Of a stretch of DNA of 64,000 nt, positions 29,046 to 40,279 are shown one piece after another. The notes beneath the pieces were generated by a model. That model made no database searches. It saw only the letters and a list, made by a program, of their open reading frames with translations, and had not been told where the DNA came from. A program made the position numbers and the translations under genes. The stretch spans positions 372,001-436,000 of the forward strand of contig NZ_CP074380.1 in the NCBI RefSeq assembly GCF_022695595.1, given 5' to 3'. Position 1 is the stretch's first letter. Every line of letters begins with the position of its first letter. Source of the stretch: Streptomyces sp. MST-110588. GTDB lineage: Bacteria > Actinomycetota > Actinomycetes > Streptomycetales > Streptomycetaceae.

Positions 29046-30185
29046 GTGAATCGAACAACACTGAGATGCGCCATCGGCGCGGCGCTGTCCGTGGCCGTGG
29101 CAGCGGTGGTCCTGCCCTCCGCGACCGCGACGACGACACCGGAACCCGCCGCTCCGCGCGTGGACAAGGCGACGGTCGACGCCTTCGGCCGGGCCGCCGA
29201 CGCCGTGCTGACCAAGCGTACGGCGGCGATGGTGGACAGCCGGACGGCGGCACGGCACATAGCCCCGCTCCCCGGCCAGGTCCGTCTGTCGCAGGGCCTG
29301 GAGCACACGGAGCACGCGGGCGTCTCCTCGCTGCACAGCCGCAAGAAGCGGCTGGCCGCCCTCGGTGAGGCGTACACCGCCGGCGACACCCGGGTCACCG
29401 TGGACAGCACCCAGGTCAAGGGCCGCCGCGCCACCGCGCAGATCACCGAGACCACCACGCTGACGTACAAGAAGATCCGCGGTGACGAGCCGGGCACCAC
29501 CGGCTTCAAGGCCCGCCACGAGGTGACCTTCACCGCCACCCCGGGCGGCAAGTGGGAGCTGACCGGCATCCGGTCCAAGGACAGCGGACCCGGCGCGATC
29601 AACGCTCCCGCGCTGCGTACCGCGCCGGTGGCCGCCGCGCCCAGCACGCCCGACGCGCCGCGCGCCGCCACCTCGTGGCCCGCCCGGCAGGTGCCGAAGC
29701 GGCAGACGACCGCCGGCTACAACTACGCGGCCATGGCGGCGTACGCGGAGAAGTACTGGCGGAACTACAACCCCGCCTACCGAAAGTTCAACGCGGACGG
29801 CGGCGACTGCACCAACTTCCTGAGCCAGTCCCTGAAGGCGGGCGGCTGGAAGCCGGAGACCGGCTCGGCCTCGGACTACCACAAGTGGTGGTACTCCGCC
29901 TCCGGCCAGTCCGACAGTTGGCTCGGGGTCAACGAGTGGTCGTGGTACGCGCTGAACTCCAAGCGCGTGACCAGCCTGTCGAACGTCTACCAGATGGAGG
30001 TCGGCGACGTCCTGCAGATGGACTTCGACCGTGACGGGTCCAAGGACCACTCCATGATGACGACGTACCGCAGCCGCTACGGCGTCCCGTACCTGACGTA
30101 CCACTCGACCAACACCTACCGGAAGTCGGTGGCGAGCATCATCGCGTCCTACCCGAACGCGATCTACTACGCCTACCGCACCTGA
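29046..30185 (+). CDS. Secreted amidase-domain (Amidase_6) protein
   Basis: A 379-residue exported protein. The signal peptide is VNRTTLRCAIGAALSVAVAA and following, cleaved near SATA. The C-terminal 150 residues are the putative amidase domain: YNYAAMAAYAEKYWRNYNP, then GGDCTNFLSQSLKAGGW with the likely catalytic Cys, GDVLQMDFDRDGSKDHSMM with the likely His, and YHSTNTYRKSV. It probably cuts an amide bond in the wall or an extracellular peptide. The GTG at 29046 follows AAGGGGA; the frame opens at 29028. Confidence 0.85.
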   Translation: MNRTTLRCAIGAALSVAVAAVVLPSATATTTPEPAAPRVDKATVDAFGRAADAVLTKRTAAMVDSRTAARHIAPLPGQVRLSQGLEHTEHAGVSSLHSRKKRLAALGEAYTAGDTRVTVDSTQVKGRRATAQITETTTLTYKKIRGDEPGTTGFKARHEVTFTATPGGKWELTGIRSKDSGPGAINAPALRTAPVAAAPSTPDAPRAATSWPARQVPKRQTTAGYNYAAMAAYAEKYWRNYNPAYRKFNADGGDCTNFLSQSLKAGGWKPETGSASDYHKWWYSASGQSDSWLGVNEWSWYALNSKRVTSLSNVYQMEVGDVLQMDFDRDGSKDHSMMTTYRSRYGVPYLTYHSTNTYRKSVASIIASYPNAIYYAYRT

Positions 30186-30208
30186 CGGGCCCGTCCGTAA
30201 GGACGGCA

Positions 30209-30237
30209 CCGCCCGGCGGCCCTCCGCCGCCGGGCGG
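30209..30237 (+). terminator. GC-rich hairpin after the amidase gene
   Basis: CCGCCCGGCGGC (30209-30220) pairs perfectly with GCCGCCGGGCGG (30226-30237) around a 5-base loop. There is no T tract, a form common for Streptomyces terminators. It lies 23 bases after the stop. Confidence 0.65.
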
Positions 30238-30402
30238 ACCCGCCGACGGGCCCGGCCGCCACGGCCCGTCCGCGCCTCCCACCCCGCGCGAGACGCAGGA
30301 GAACCTGGGAATCGGCACATGAGACCCCAGGGGCGGACGAGGGTCCTGTAGCTTCCTGTGATACTCAGAGCAAACATGTGTGTGCTGCCAGGGAGTGGGA
30401 AA

Positions 30403-31668
30403 TTGTCGAAAAGGACCGTGCACGGCGCGCCGGCTCTGCTCACCGTGGCCGCTCTCGCCCTCGGGCTGTCGGCCTGCGGCTCCGGTGAAACGGACGGCGA
30501 GAAGAGTTCCGCGTCGCCGTCCCCGAGCGCCGCCCAGGGGAAACAGGCCCCGCTGGAGAGCGACGGGAAGAAAGCCGGCAAACCCGAGGAGAAGTGGGAC
30601 GGCAAGGTCAAGGTGCTGGGTGACGGCTCGACGTCCTATACGGGGCCGCAGCCCAAACAGCCCAAGCCCAAGAAGCTGAAGCCGGGTGAGAGGCCGCCGC
30701 AGTTCGTGGTCTTCTCCTGGGACGGCGCGCTGGAGGGCGACGACCACCTCTTCTCGCATTTCCGCGAGGCTGCCCGGCAGAACGACGCCCAGATGACCTT
30801 CTTCCTCACCGGCACCTATCTGCTGCCGAAGTCGAAGGCGACGATGTACCGCCCGCCGCAGCACAAACCGGGCGCCTCGGCCATCTCGTACGCGACGAAC
30901 GAGCACATCAAGGACACCTTGCGGCAGCTCCGCGGCGCCTGGCTGGACGGCAACGAGATAGGCACGCACTTCAACGGTCACTTCTGCGGCCCCAAGGGCG
31001 GCGGCGACTGGAGCCCGGCGGAGTGGAAGAGCGAGATAGCGCAGTCGTATTCCTTCGTGCAGAACTGGAAGACGAACACCGGGTACACCGATTTGCCCCC
31101 GCTGCCCTTCGACTACAAGAAGGAGCTGGCGGGCGGGCGCGCGCCGTGCCTGGAGGGCCAGCAGAATCTGCTGGCGGCGGCCAAGACGTTCGGCTGGCGG
31201 TATGACGCCAGCTCGCCCGGCGACTTCCAGATATGGCCGTCCAAGGCCAACGGCATCTGGAATTTCCCGCTGCAACTGCTGCCCTATCCCAAGAGCGAGA
31301 AGCAGGTCCTGTCCATGGACTTCAACTTCCTCTACAACCAGTCCGGTGACAACACCAAGGGCGACCCGTCGAAGTACGCGCAGTGGCGGAAGCTGACCCG
31401 CGACGGATACCTCAACGGATTCGAGCGCGTCTATCACGGGAGCCGGGCGCCGCTTTTCATCGGCAACCACTTCGAGGACTGGAACGGCGGCATCTACATG
31501 AAGGCCGTCGAGGACGTCATGAAGTCGGTGTGCAAGCGGAAGGAAGTGCGCTGCGCCACCTTCAAACAGGTCGCCGACTGGCTGGACGCCCAGGACCCCC
31601 AGGTCCTCCAGCGGCTGCGCGGGCTGGACCCGGCACAGTCCCCGGACTGGTCGGAGCTGGTGAAGTGA
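30403..31668 (+). CDS. Lipoprotein with a polysaccharide-deacetylase-like domain
   Basis: A 421-residue lipoprotein. The N-terminus KRTVHGAPALLTVAALALGL is followed by the lipobox LSAC, then a Ser/Pro/Lys-rich linker to about residue 95. The globular part has VVFSWDGALE (metal Asp position), MTFFLTGTYLL and IGTHFNGHFCG, which resembles the HxxxxH metal motif of carbohydrate esterase family 4. It may deacetylate a cell-wall glycan outside the membrane, but the second half is divergent. I chose the TTG at 30403 after GGGAGTGGG; an ATG at 30376 is in frame. Confidence 0.78.
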   Translation: MSKRTVHGAPALLTVAALALGLSACGSGETDGEKSSASPSPSAAQGKQAPLESDGKKAGKPEEKWDGKVKVLGDGSTSYTGPQPKQPKPKKLKPGERPPQFVVFSWDGALEGDDHLFSHFREAARQNDAQMTFFLTGTYLLPKSKATMYRPPQHKPGASAISYATNEHIKDTLRQLRGAWLDGNEIGTHFNGHFCGPKGGGDWSPAEWKSEIAQSYSFVQNWKTNTGYTDLPPLPFDYKKELAGGRAPCLEGQQNLLAAAKTFGWRYDASSPGDFQIWPSKANGIWNFPLQLLPYPKSEKQVLSMDFNFLYNQSGDNTKGDPSKYAQWRKLTRDGYLNGFERVYHGSRAPLFIGNHFEDWNGGIYMKAVEDVMKSVCKRKEVRCATFKQVADWLDAQDPQVLQRLRGLDPAQSPDWSELVK

Positions 31669-31700
31669 CCTCGCGCCGCCCATAAAGACCCCTGAGGACC

Positions 31701-31750
31701 GGCAAACGCCGGCAAAGCCCAGCAAACGTCGGCAAAGCTCGGCAAAGACG
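31701..31750. repeat. 10-bp tandem repeat, five copies
   Basis: Five blocks of exactly ten bases, GGCAAACGCC, GGCAAAGCCC, AGCAAACGTC, GGCAAAGCTC and GGCAAAGACG, follow one another. The AAA triplets are spaced one helical turn apart. The array lies between two convergent genes, directly before a long palindrome. Confidence 0.85.
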
Positions 31751-31778
31751 AGGCCCCGTACGCGCGCGTACGGGGCCT
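31751..31778. terminator. 28-bp perfect palindrome between convergent genes
   Basis: AGGCCCCGTACGCG (31751-31764) is followed directly by its exact reverse complement (31765-31778). It lies between the + strand lipoprotein and the - strand penicillin-binding protein and ends 17 bases before the latter's stop codon. It can act as a bidirectional terminator. Confidence 0.8.
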
Positions 31779-31795
31779 GTGTCGTGGGCCCGATG

Positions 31796-33891
31796 CTAGC
31801 GGGCGGTCATGTACCGGGTCCAGATGTCGATCGGGTACGTGCTGCCGACGTTCTTCTTCGGCGCGCCGCCGAGGCCGTCCAGAGGAAGCAGTTCCTGGCT
31901 CTTGGGGTCGATGCGGGCGAGCGAGACGGCGGTGGAGAGCGTGCCGCGGTAGCCGACGAACCAGGCGGACTTGTTGTCCTGCGCGGTGCCCGTCTTGCCG
32001 GCCGCGCCCGGGCCCGCGGCCCTGGCCCGTACGGCGGTGCCCCGGCGCACCGCGTCGCGCAGCGCGTCGTCCACGGAGCCGGCCACCGACCGCGGCAGGA
32101 CCTGCTCGGTCTTCGGCTTCTCCACGGGCACCTCGGCGCCGTTGCGGGTGAGCCTGGCGACCGAGTACGGCTCGCTGTGCCTGCCCTGGCCGGCGAAGGT
32201 GGCGTACGCGTCGGCCATGCGGATGGCGCTGGGCGTGGCCGTGCCGAGCGAGAAGGACGGCAGTTTCTCGCCGAGGCTGCTCTCCAGCAGTCCCGTCTGC
32301 ACGCCCATCTTGCCGACCTCGTCCAGTCCCACGTCCATGCCCAGTTGCATCATCGTGGTGTTGACGGAGTGCACGACCGCGTTCTTCAGCGTGATCCTGC
32401 CCCAGGACCTGTCGCCGTCGTTCACCGCCTTGGCGATCTTTCCCGAACGGTCCCAGTAGGGCCCCTCCGGGGTGAGCAGCGTGATCTTGTTGTTGCCGTC
32501 GTAGACCGTGGCCGGGGTGACGGGGGTACGGGGCTTGCCGCGCTCACGCTCGACACCGTCGCGCAGGGCCGCGGCGTAGACGAACGGTGTGAAGGCGCTG
32601 CCGGCCGGGACGACGGAGGAGTTGGCGTCGTTGAAGCCCTGCCGGAGGTAGTCCGGCCCGCCGTACAGGGCGACGATCCGGCCGTCCGTGGTCACCGACG
32701 CGGCACCGATGCGGACATTGCGGTCGGCCTCGCGGCTGCCCGGCCGCAGCTTGTCCCGCGCCTCCTTGACGGCCTTGGCCAGCGCCGTCATCCGGGGCTT
32801 CTCGAAGGTGGTGTGGATCTGGTAGCCGCCGAGGGCGAACTCCTTCTCGGAGATCTTGGTGTGGGCACTGACATAGGCCCGGGCGGTCTCCACGAGGTAG
32901 CCGTTCTGACCGGTCAGCCCGGCGGGCTTGGGCGGGGCCTGGGGCTCGGGGAAGTGGGTGTAGCGGGCCCGCTCCTCCTTGGAGAGCTTGCCGATGGCCA
33001 CCATCCGGTCCAGGACCCACCTCCAGCGCTCCACCGCGCGCTCGTGGTTGGCGTGGCCGAGCGCCGGGTCGTACAGGGCCGCGCCCTTCAGGAGCGAGGC
33101 GAGGAAGGCGCCCTCGCTCACGTTCAGATGGGAGGCGTCCTTGCCGTAGTAGGCGTGGGCGGCCCGCTGGATCCCGTACGTGCCGCGCCCGTACCAGCTC
33201 GTGTTCAGGTAGCGCTCGAGGATCTCGTTCTTGCTCATCTTGTTGTCGAGCTTGATGGCGATGAACATCTCGTCGAGCTTGCGGCCGAAGGTCTGCTCCT
33301 GATTGAGGTAGGCGTTCTTGACGTACTGCTGCGTGATGGTCGATCCGCCCTGGGTGCTGCCACCGGTGATCATTTTGGAGACGGCCCGGACCATGCCGCT
33401 GGGCGAGATGCCGCTGTCGGAGTAGAAGGTCTCGTTCTCGGCGGCCAGCGCGGCCCAGCGGACCTTCTCGGGCACCTTCTCCAGGGGGGTGTCCTGCCGG
33501 TTGATGTCGCCGGTACGGGCCATCTCGGTGCCGTCGGCCCAGTAGTAGACGTTGTCCTGCTGGGTGGCGAAGGCGTTGAGGTCGGCGGGTATCTCGGTAC
33601 GCGCGTACATGATCAGCAGCACACCGGCCAGCAGGCCGACGAAGGAACCGGCCAGGCCCAGCATCTGGCGCCAGGACGGCACCCAGCGCCGGAAACCGGT
33701 CCGTCCGGGGCGCGGGTAGACCGGGCGGACCGGGATGTCCCGGAACGCGATGCCTCTGATCGGGCCCCAGTCGGTGCGTCGTTGTACGGCCCGTCGCCGG
33801 CCGGCGGCCCGCCGGGGCCGAGGACGGGCCGCCGGTCGGCCGGAGCGGCATCGTGGTTCCGGGCGTGTGCCCCTTTTCGAGGTTCGATCAC
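31796..33891 (-). CDS. Class A penicillin-binding protein (transglycosylase/transpeptidase)
   Basis: A bifunctional cell-wall synthase. It has a short cytoplasmic tail, one transmembrane helix (MLGLAGSFVGLLAGVLLIMY), a GT51 transglycosylase domain (AALAAENETFYSDSGI, GGSTITQQYVKNAYL) and a transpeptidase domain with SVNT and GKTGTAQDNKSAWFVGY. The SxxK motif is altered: the sequence reads AGSAFTPF, with Thr in place of the catalytic Lys. The frame is open to an ATG at 33964, but the first 30 codons there are unlike Streptomyces. A GTG at 33891 in another frame joins the main frame (PYND to TDWGPIRG) if one base is added near 33776, giving 698 residues. Confidence 0.85.
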
Positions 33892-33989
33892 CGCTCGACC
33901 CTATGGGATGACCTGGGGCGCGAATGTTCTGCTCTGTCGCGAAAACATTACGTTTCCGACCCATCTCGTTCCCGAAGAGGTGCCCTGAG

Positions 33990-34130
33990 TCACTCCCGGC
34001 GTGTCACGTGCTTCTTCGCCGTGTGCTTCTCCGCCGTGTGCCTCTTCCCCCTGTGCTTCTCCGCCGTGTGCTTCTTCTCCGCGCGTCCCGGAACCGCTCG
34101 CCCGTGCGCCCGCGCGTCACCGCACGGCAT
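33990..34130 (-). CDS. Possible small His/Lys-rich protein overlapping the end of ureD
   Basis: A 46-residue frame starts at an ATG inside the last codons of ureD (34128-34130) and runs on the same strand. Its second half is a repeat of Lys, His, Thr, Ala and Glu: RAEKKHTAEKHRGKRH, then TAEKHTAKKH. It has six or more His residues in 30. The operon has no ureE, the usual His-rich nickel chaperone, so a nickel-binding role is imaginable. The underlying DNA is a short repeat, so it could also be non-coding low-complexity sequence. The ribosome site is weak. Confidence 0.3.
   Translation of the reverse strand: MPCGDARAHGRAVPGRAEKKHTAEKHRGKRHTAEKHTAKKHVTRRE
34010..34080. repeat. 15-18 bp imperfect repeat downstream of ureD
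   Basis: Units of the form GTGTGCTTCTCCGCC recur about four times (with variants CTTCTTCGCC, CCTCTTCCCC and CTTCTTCTCC). The array is pyrimidine-rich on the + strand. It lies between ureD and the penicillin-binding protein gene and underlies the His/Lys-rich frame. Confidence 0.7.
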
Positions 34131-35061
34131 GACCGGCGTCCAGCAGACGTCGCAGCCGCAGCGCGTCCGGCGCGACGGCGGTGACCAGTGCCGCCGGTCC
34201 GGCCAGCGGCGTACGGACGCCTTGGCCGCCGTCCTCGCCCAGCAACCGGACCTCGGCCGGCTCCTCACCGGGCGCCGGACCGGCGACGAGCAGTTGTCCC
34301 GTCGCCCGGTTGCCGCCCAGGACGGCCGCGGAGTCCCAGCCCGGGACGCCGTCCCCGTACGCCGTCTCCTGGTCCAGAAGCGGACGTCCGGCCCGGCGGA
34401 CCGTCAGCCGGCTGCGCAGCCGGCCCGGCCGTTCGCCGCTGCGGCCCAGCACCTGTTCCTCCCGCAGCACCAGGCGCGCGGTGGGGGCCAGGCACACGGT
34501 CGTGGACATCCGCAGATCGCTGCCCGCCGCGGAGACCAGCGGCTCGGGAAGCCACTCCAGCCGGGCCCCCTCCCCCACGGTCAGCACCACGTCGTAGTAC
34601 GCGGCCCCGCCCGCCCGGCCGGGGAGGGCGACGGTCGCGGCGGCGGCGGTGACACGCAGGTCGGCGCCCGGCTCGACGGTGACCTCGATGCGCAGCCGGT
34701 CGCCGCCGAGCGGGGCGCTCATGGCGCCGACGACGCAGACCCGCGCCTGGTGCGTATGCGGACGGCTGCCGTCACCGCTCCCCTCATGGGGATCGCGGGA
34801 GGCGCATGAGTGGTAGGTGTCGTACGAGCGGATGCGGCGCAGCGCGAGCGGGCCGTCGCCGTCCAGGACGGGCAGCCGCGTGACGCCGTCCGCGTCGGCC
34901 CGCGCCGTGATACGGGCGGTGGCGCGCAGACCACCGGCCGAGGCGGGGGCAGCCGCCGACGCCGGTGGTGCCGCCGGTATCGATGCCGGTGACGAGCCGT
35001 CCGGTGCGGGCCCCGCGTCCGGTACGGCCGGCCGCGGGGCCCCGGGAGGGGCGAGCGTCAT
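34117..35061 (-). CDS. ureD: Urease accessory protein UreD
   Basis: A 314-residue UreD/UreH protein. The core has [39 protein letters not shown] and [15 protein letters not shown], all typical of the family. With UreF and UreG it forms the complex that loads nickel and CO2 into apo-urease. The N-terminal 45 residues are an Ala/Pro-rich extension. The start overlaps the ureG stop by 4 bases, and it is the last conserved gene of the operon. Confidence 0.9.
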   Translation of the reverse strand: MTLAPPGAPRPAVPDAGPAPDGSSPASIPAAPPASAAAPASAGGLRATARITARADADGVTRLPVLDGDGPLALRRIRSYDTYHSCASRDPHEGSGDGSRPHTHQARVCVVGAMSAPLGGDRLRIEVTVEPGADLRVTAAAATVALPGRAGGAAYYDVVLTVGEGARLEWLPEPLVSAAGSDLRMSTTVCLAPTARLVLREEQVLGRSGERPGRLRSRLTVRRAGRPLLDQETAYGDGVPGWDSAAVLGGNRATGQLLVAGPAPGEEPAEVRLLGEDGGQGVRTPLAGPAALVTAVAPDALRLRRLLDAGHAVR

Positions 35062-35753
35062 ACCGGGCCCGCGGTCCAGTCGGCCAGCCGCGCGCGGACC
35101 CAGTCCACCACCGGTGCGACCCCGCCCTCGGCCTTCAGCGCGGTGAAGGCGACGGGCAGCTCGCCGCGCTGCGCCTTGGCGTCGCGTGCCATGCCCTCCA
35201 GGTCGACCCCCACATAAGGGGCGAGATCGGTCTTGTTGATGACCAGGAGGTCGGCGGTGGTGACGCCGGGTCCGCCCTTGCGGGGGATGTCGTCGCCGCC
35301 CGCCACGTCGATGACGAAGATCTGCGCGTCGACCAGGCCCTTGGAGAAGGTCGCGGTCAGGTTGTCGCCGCCGGACTCGACCAGGATCAGGTCCAGCGGC
35401 CCCACCTGCTCCTCCAGGTCCTCCACCGCTTCGAGGTTGGCGGAGATGTCGTCGCGGATGGCGGTGTGCGGACAGGCCCCGGTCTCCACGGCCGTGATCC
35501 GCTCGGCGGGCAGCACCGCCTCCCGCAGCAGGAACTCCGCGTCCTCACGGGTGTAGATGTCGTTGGTGACCACCGCGATGGACAGTTCGTCGCGCAGCGC
35601 CCGGCACAGCGCGGCGACGGTGGCGGTCTTGCCGGTGCCCACCGGCCCGCCCAGGCCGATGCGCAGGGCCCGGCGGCTGCCGTCCGCGCGGCGCGGGGCG
35701 GCGGCGCTGTAGGTGTGGCGCTCGGGGAAGGTCTCGCCGTGGTCGCGATGCAT
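35058..35753 (-). CDS. ureG: Urease accessory GTPase UreG
   Basis: A 231-residue SIMIBI-class GTPase. The P-loop is [19 protein letters not shown] near residue 36. It also has [15 protein letters not shown], the nickel-binding CPH motif in [25 protein letters not shown] and the guanine motif [12 protein letters not shown]. It powers nickel insertion into urease. The N-terminus ([16 protein letters not shown]) has four His residues, as in other actinobacterial UreG. Confidence 0.95.
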   Translation of the reverse strand: MHRDHGETFPERHTYSAAAPRRADGSRRALRIGLGGPVGTGKTATVAALCRALRDELSIAVVTNDIYTREDAEFLLREAVLPAERITAVETGACPHTAIRDDISANLEAVEDLEEQVGPLDLILVESGGDNLTATFSKGLVDAQIFVIDVAGGDDIPRKGGPGVTTADLLVINKTDLAPYVGVDLEGMARDAKAQRGELPVAFTALKAEGGVAPVVDWVRARLADWTAGPV

Positions 35754-35785
35754 GGCTGCTCCGGGGGTGTCGTACGGGCTGGTGG

Positions 35786-36460
35786 TCAGGAGGCGAAGAG
35801 GCGTACGGGCCAGGCGGCGTGCTGCTCGGCGGTGATGTCCAGCAGCGGTGCCGAGGCGGCCGGCAGCACGTCGACGCCCTCCAGCGGCAGGCGCCCGGCG
35901 GCCTCGGCGGCCCGGCCGGCGACCAGGTCGAGGTCGGCGGTGAGACGGGCGAGGACGGCGGTGGCGTCGAAGGGGTCCAGGCTCAGCAGGCGTACGGCCG
36001 CGGTGGCCGGGCCGCTGACGGTCTCGTACGCGACGGCGTACGCGGCGTCCAGCGGGGTGAGCCCGGCCGACCGGGCCGCCAGGCCCAGCACGACGGGCTG
36101 GTGGGCGCCGCGCGGCCGGGCCGCGGCCAGCGCGTCGAGTCCGGCGCCGGGCCAGGTGGCGCGGGCCGCGCGCATCATCTGGCGCCCCAGCCGCCGGGCG
36201 GTGGCACGCAGGGCCGGTACGGGCGTACGGGCGTCGGCCGCCTCGTCCAGCAGGAGCGGGTCGTACCCGCCGGCCGCCGCGGCGGCCAGCGCGGCGGCGA
36301 CCAGGCCCGTGGTGTGCAGCCGCCCGCGGCAGAAGTCCTCCAGCGAGCGCGCGTCCGTGATGCGTCCGGCGGTGACGGCCGGTTCGGCCCCGCCGGAGTG
36401 GGCGTGCCCGCCGGCGGGAAACCGGCCGTCGGCGAGGACGAGCAGCGCCGCCCGGCTCAT
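35786..36460 (-). CDS. ureF: Urease accessory protein UreF
   Basis: A 224-residue Ure[21 protein letters not shown] at the N-terminus is the family signature, and the rest is all-helical. It links UreD to UreG during urease activation. Its ATG (36458-36460) overlaps the stop of a 29-codon upstream frame, so it may be translationally coupled to it. It sits between ureC and ureG. Confidence 0.92.
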   Translation of the reverse strand: MSRAALLVLADGRFPAGGHAHSGGAEPAVTAGRITDARSLEDFCRGRLHTTGLVAAALAAAAAGGYDPLLLDEAADARTPVPALRATARRLGRQMMRAARATWPGAGLDALAAARPRGAHQPVVLGLAARSAGLTPLDAAYAVAYETVSGPATAAVRLLSLDPFDATAVLARLTADLDLVAGRAAEAAGRLPLEGVDVLPAASAPLLDITAEQHAAWPVRLFAS

Positions 36461-36546
36461 CGTCGTCCTTCGCGCTGCGGTCCCGTACGCATGTCCATCC
36501 CGCCGTCCATGCCGCCGTCCATGTCGCTGTCCACGCCGCCGCCCAT
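36457..36546 (-). CDS. Possible 29-residue Met/Asp/Gly-rich leader peptide before ureF
   Basis: An ATG at 36544-36546 opens a frame [20 protein letters not shown] and nine more residues, ending in a TGA that overlaps the ureF ATG (ATGA). The 12-bp repeat GGCGGCATGGAC underlies the Met-Asp-Gly-Gly units. GGTGAACGGT stands just before the ATG. The overlap suggests coupling to ureF; the acidic, Met-rich composition could bind metal. It may instead be a chance frame in repeated DNA. Confidence 0.35.
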   Translation of the reverse strand: MGGGVDSDMDGGMDGGMDMRTGPQREGRR

Positions 36547-36580
36547 ACCGTTCACCGCAGTTCAGAGGAGTCCGTAGGTT

Positions 36581-38302
36581 TCAGAAGAGGAAGTACCGCT
36601 GGGCCATGGGCAGTTCGGCGGCCGGGTCGGGTTCGACCACGTCCCCGTCGATGGTCACCGTGAAGGTGTCGGGGTCCACCCGCACCCGCGGCAGCGCGTC
36701 GTTGTTGCGCATGTCGGCCTTGGTGAGGCCGCGGGTGCCGCGGATGGCCCGGAAGGACTTGCCCAGCCCGAGCCGCTCGGGAAGGCCGTCCTCGATGGCC
36801 TGCTCGGCCACGAAGTTCAGCGAGTTGCCGCCCGGGGCGCGGCCGGTGGCGCCGAACATCGGCCGGGGCAGGACCGGCTGCGGCGTGGGGATGGAGGCGT
36901 TGGCGTCGCCCATCTGCGCGTACGCGATCTGCCCGCCCTTGATGACCAGGTGCGGCCGGACGCCGAAGAACGCCGGGTCCCACAGCACGAGGTCGGCGAG
37001 TTTGCCGTCCTCGACGGAGCCGACCTCGTGGTCGATGCCCTGGGCGACGGCCGGGTTGACGGTGTATTTGGCGACGTACCGGCGGGCCCGGTGGTTGTCC
37101 GCGAGGTGGTCGCCGGGCAGTGCGCCGCGCCGCTTCTTCATCACGTGCGCGGTCTGCCACGTCCGCAGGACGACCTCGCCGATGCGGCCCATGGCCTGGG
37201 CGTCGGAGGACATGATCGAGATGGCGCCGAGGTCGTGGAGGATGTCCTCGGCCGCGATGGTGGAGGGCCGGATGCGGGACTCGGCGAAGGCCAGGTCCTC
37301 GGGGACGGCCGGGTTGAGGTGGTGGCAGACCATCAGCATGTCGAGGTGTTCCTCGACGGTGTTCAGGGTGTGCGGCCGGGTGGGGTTGGTGGATGCGGGC
37401 AGGACGTTCGGCTCGGAGACCATCGCGATCATGTCGGGGGCGTGGCCGCCGCCGGCGCCTTCGACGTGGTACGCGTGGATGACGCGGCCCGCGATGGCGG
37501 CGAGGGTGTCGGCGAGGAACCCGGCCTCGTTCAGCGTGTCGGTGTGGATGGCGAGCTGGACGCCGCTCTCCTCGCACACGCGCAGACACGCGTCCAGTAC
37601 GGCGGGGGTCGCGCCCCAGTCCTCGTGGATCTTGAAGCCGAGGATGCCGGCCCGCAACTGGTCGCGCAGGGACTCGCGGGAGGTGGTGTTGCCCTTGCCG
37701 AGCAGCCCGACGTTGACCGGCGAGGAGTCCATCGACGCCAGCATCCGGGCGACGTGCCAGGCGCCGGGCGTGACGGTGGTGGCCTTGCTGCCCTCGGCCG
37801 GGCCCGTACCGCCGCCGATGAGCGTGGTGACGCCGGAGGCGAGCGCCTCGTCCACCTGCTGCGGGCAGATGAAGTGGACGTGGGTGTCGATGGCGCCGGC
37901 GGTGAGGATCTTGCCGTTGCCCGCGATGATCTCGGTCTCCGGGCCGATGACGAGGTCGGGGTGGACGCCGTCCATGGTGTCGGGGTTGCCGGCCTTGCCC
38001 AGTGCGGCGATCCTGCCGTCCCGGATGCCCACGTCGGCCTTGACGACACCCCAGTGGTCCAGCACCACCGCCCCGGTGATCACCGTGTCGGGGGCGCCCT
38101 CGGCGCGGGTGGCGCGGGACTGCCCCATCGACTCGCGGATCACCTTGCCGCCGCCGAAGACGGCCTCGTCACCGGCCCGGCCGGGGCCGCCCGAGCGGTC
38201 CTCGGTGATCTCGATGAGGAGGTCGGTGTCGGCGAGGCGGACGCGGTCACCGGTGGTCGGGCCGAACAGGCCGGCGTAGGCGGCGCGCGTCAGCTCAGCC
38301 AT
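36581..38302 (-). CDS. ureC: Urease subunit alpha
   Basis: A 573-residue catalytic subunit. Nickel-ligand regions are [20 protein letters not shown] (the carbamylated Lys) and [12 protein letters not shown]. The flap contains [20 protein letters not shown] with the catalytic His, and the active-site signature is intact. The enzyme splits urea into ammonia and carbamate. Its start overlaps the end of ureB by 8 bases. Length and motifs are normal. Confidence 0.97.
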   Translation of the reverse strand: MAELTRAAYAGLFGPTTGDRVRLADTDLLIEITEDRSGGPGRAGDEAVFGGGKVIRESMGQSRATRAEGAPDTVITGAVVLDHWGVVKADVGIRDGRIAALGKAGNPDTMDGVHPDLVIGPETEIIAGNGKILTAGAIDTHVHFICPQQVDEALASGVTTLIGGGTGPAEGSKATTVTPGAWHVARMLASMDSSPVNVGLLGKGNTTSRESLRDQLRAGILGFKIHEDWGATPAVLDACLRVCEESGVQLAIHTDTLNEAGFLADTLAAIAGRVIHAYHVEGAGGGHAPDMIAMVSEPNVLPASTNPTRPHTLNTVEEHLDMLMVCHHLNPAVPEDLAFAESRIRPSTIAAEDILHDLGAISIMSSDAQAMGRIGEVVLRTWQTAHVMKKRRGALPGDHLADNHRARRYVAKYTVNPAVAQGIDHEVGSVEDGKLADLVLWDPAFFGVRPHLVIKGGQIAYAQMGDANASIPTPQPVLPRPMFGATGRAPGGNSLNFVAEQAIEDGLPERLGLGKSFRAIRGTRGLTKADMRNNDALPRVRVDPDTFTVTIDGDVVEPDPAAELPMAQRYFLF

Positions 38303-38606
38303 CGAGGGGGCCCCTGGTCTCGCCGCGCAGGCCCGCGACGATCCGCTTGCCCCCGACGGGGACGAGTTCGACCTCGGTGGGGATGCCGGGTTCGAAGCGT
38401 ACGGCGGACCCGGCGGGCACGTTCAGCCGCTTGCCGTGCGCGGCGGCGCGGTCGAAGTCCAGGCCGGGGTTGGCCTCGGCGAAGTGGTAGTGGGAGCCGA
38501 CCTGGACGGGCCGGTCGGCGGCGTTGAGCACGGTCATGCGGGTGACCGGGAGGCCCTCGTTCAGGCGCACCGGTTCGGCGGCGGGGAGAATCTGCCCCGG
38601 GATCAT
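38295..38606 (-). CDS. ureB: Urease subunit beta
   Basis: A 103-residue urease beta subunit: [40 protein letters not shown] and [20 protein letters not shown] are the conserved blocks. It is a structural subunit of the urease trimer. It lies 17 bases after ureA and overlaps ureC. Confidence 0.96.
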   Translation of the reverse strand: MIPGQILPAAEPVRLNEGLPVTRMTVLNAADRPVQVGSHYHFAEANPGLDFDRAAAHGKRLNVPAGSAVRFEPGIPTEVELVPVGGKRIVAGLRGETRGPLDG

Positions 38607-38623
38607 GGTCGGCCTCTCCCCGG

Positions 38624-38926
38624 TCAGTTGATGGGTTCGTGGACGGTGACGAGCTTGGTGCCGTCGGGGAAGGTCGCCTCGACCTGCACGTCGTGGATCA
38701 TCTCGGGGACGCCTTCCATGACGTCCTCCCGGGTGAGCACCTTGCGGCCGGAGGACATGAGTTCGGCGACGGTCCGGCCGTCCCGTGCGCCTTCCAGGAT
38801 GTGCGAGGTCAGGAGGGCGACGGCTTCGGGGTGGTTCAGCCGCAGCCCGCGGGCCCGGCGCTTTTCGGCCACATCAGCCGCCACATGAATCATCAGGCGT
38901 TCCTGTTCATGCGGGGTCAGTTGCAT
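38624..38926 (-). CDS. ureA: Urease subunit gamma
   Basis: A 100-residue gamma subunit: [40 protein letters not shown] and [21 protein letters not shown] chose the ATG at 38926 because the family starts [10 protein letters not shown]; the frame is open 12 codons further. It is the first gene of ureABC-F-G-D. Confidence 0.96.
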   Translation of the reverse strand: MQLTPHEQERLMIHVAADVAEKRRARGLRLNHPEAVALLTSHILEGARDGRTVAELMSSGRKVLTREDVMEGVPEMIHDVQVEATFPDGTKLVTVHEPIN

Positions 38927-40254
<1,328 letters not shown>

Positions 40255-40279
40255 CGCTCCGTCAGCAGCCGTGACGCGC

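Noticed and set aside
33853..34809. 318-codon plus-strand frame with a Cys/Phe repeat
   Set aside because: Opposite ureD and the start of the PBP gene; the Cys/Phe repeat is the complement of the low-complexity array downstream of ureD.
34965..38279. 1,104-codon plus-strand frame opposite ureC, ureF and ureG
   Set aside because: Ser/Arg/Ala-rich shadow of confirmed urease genes.
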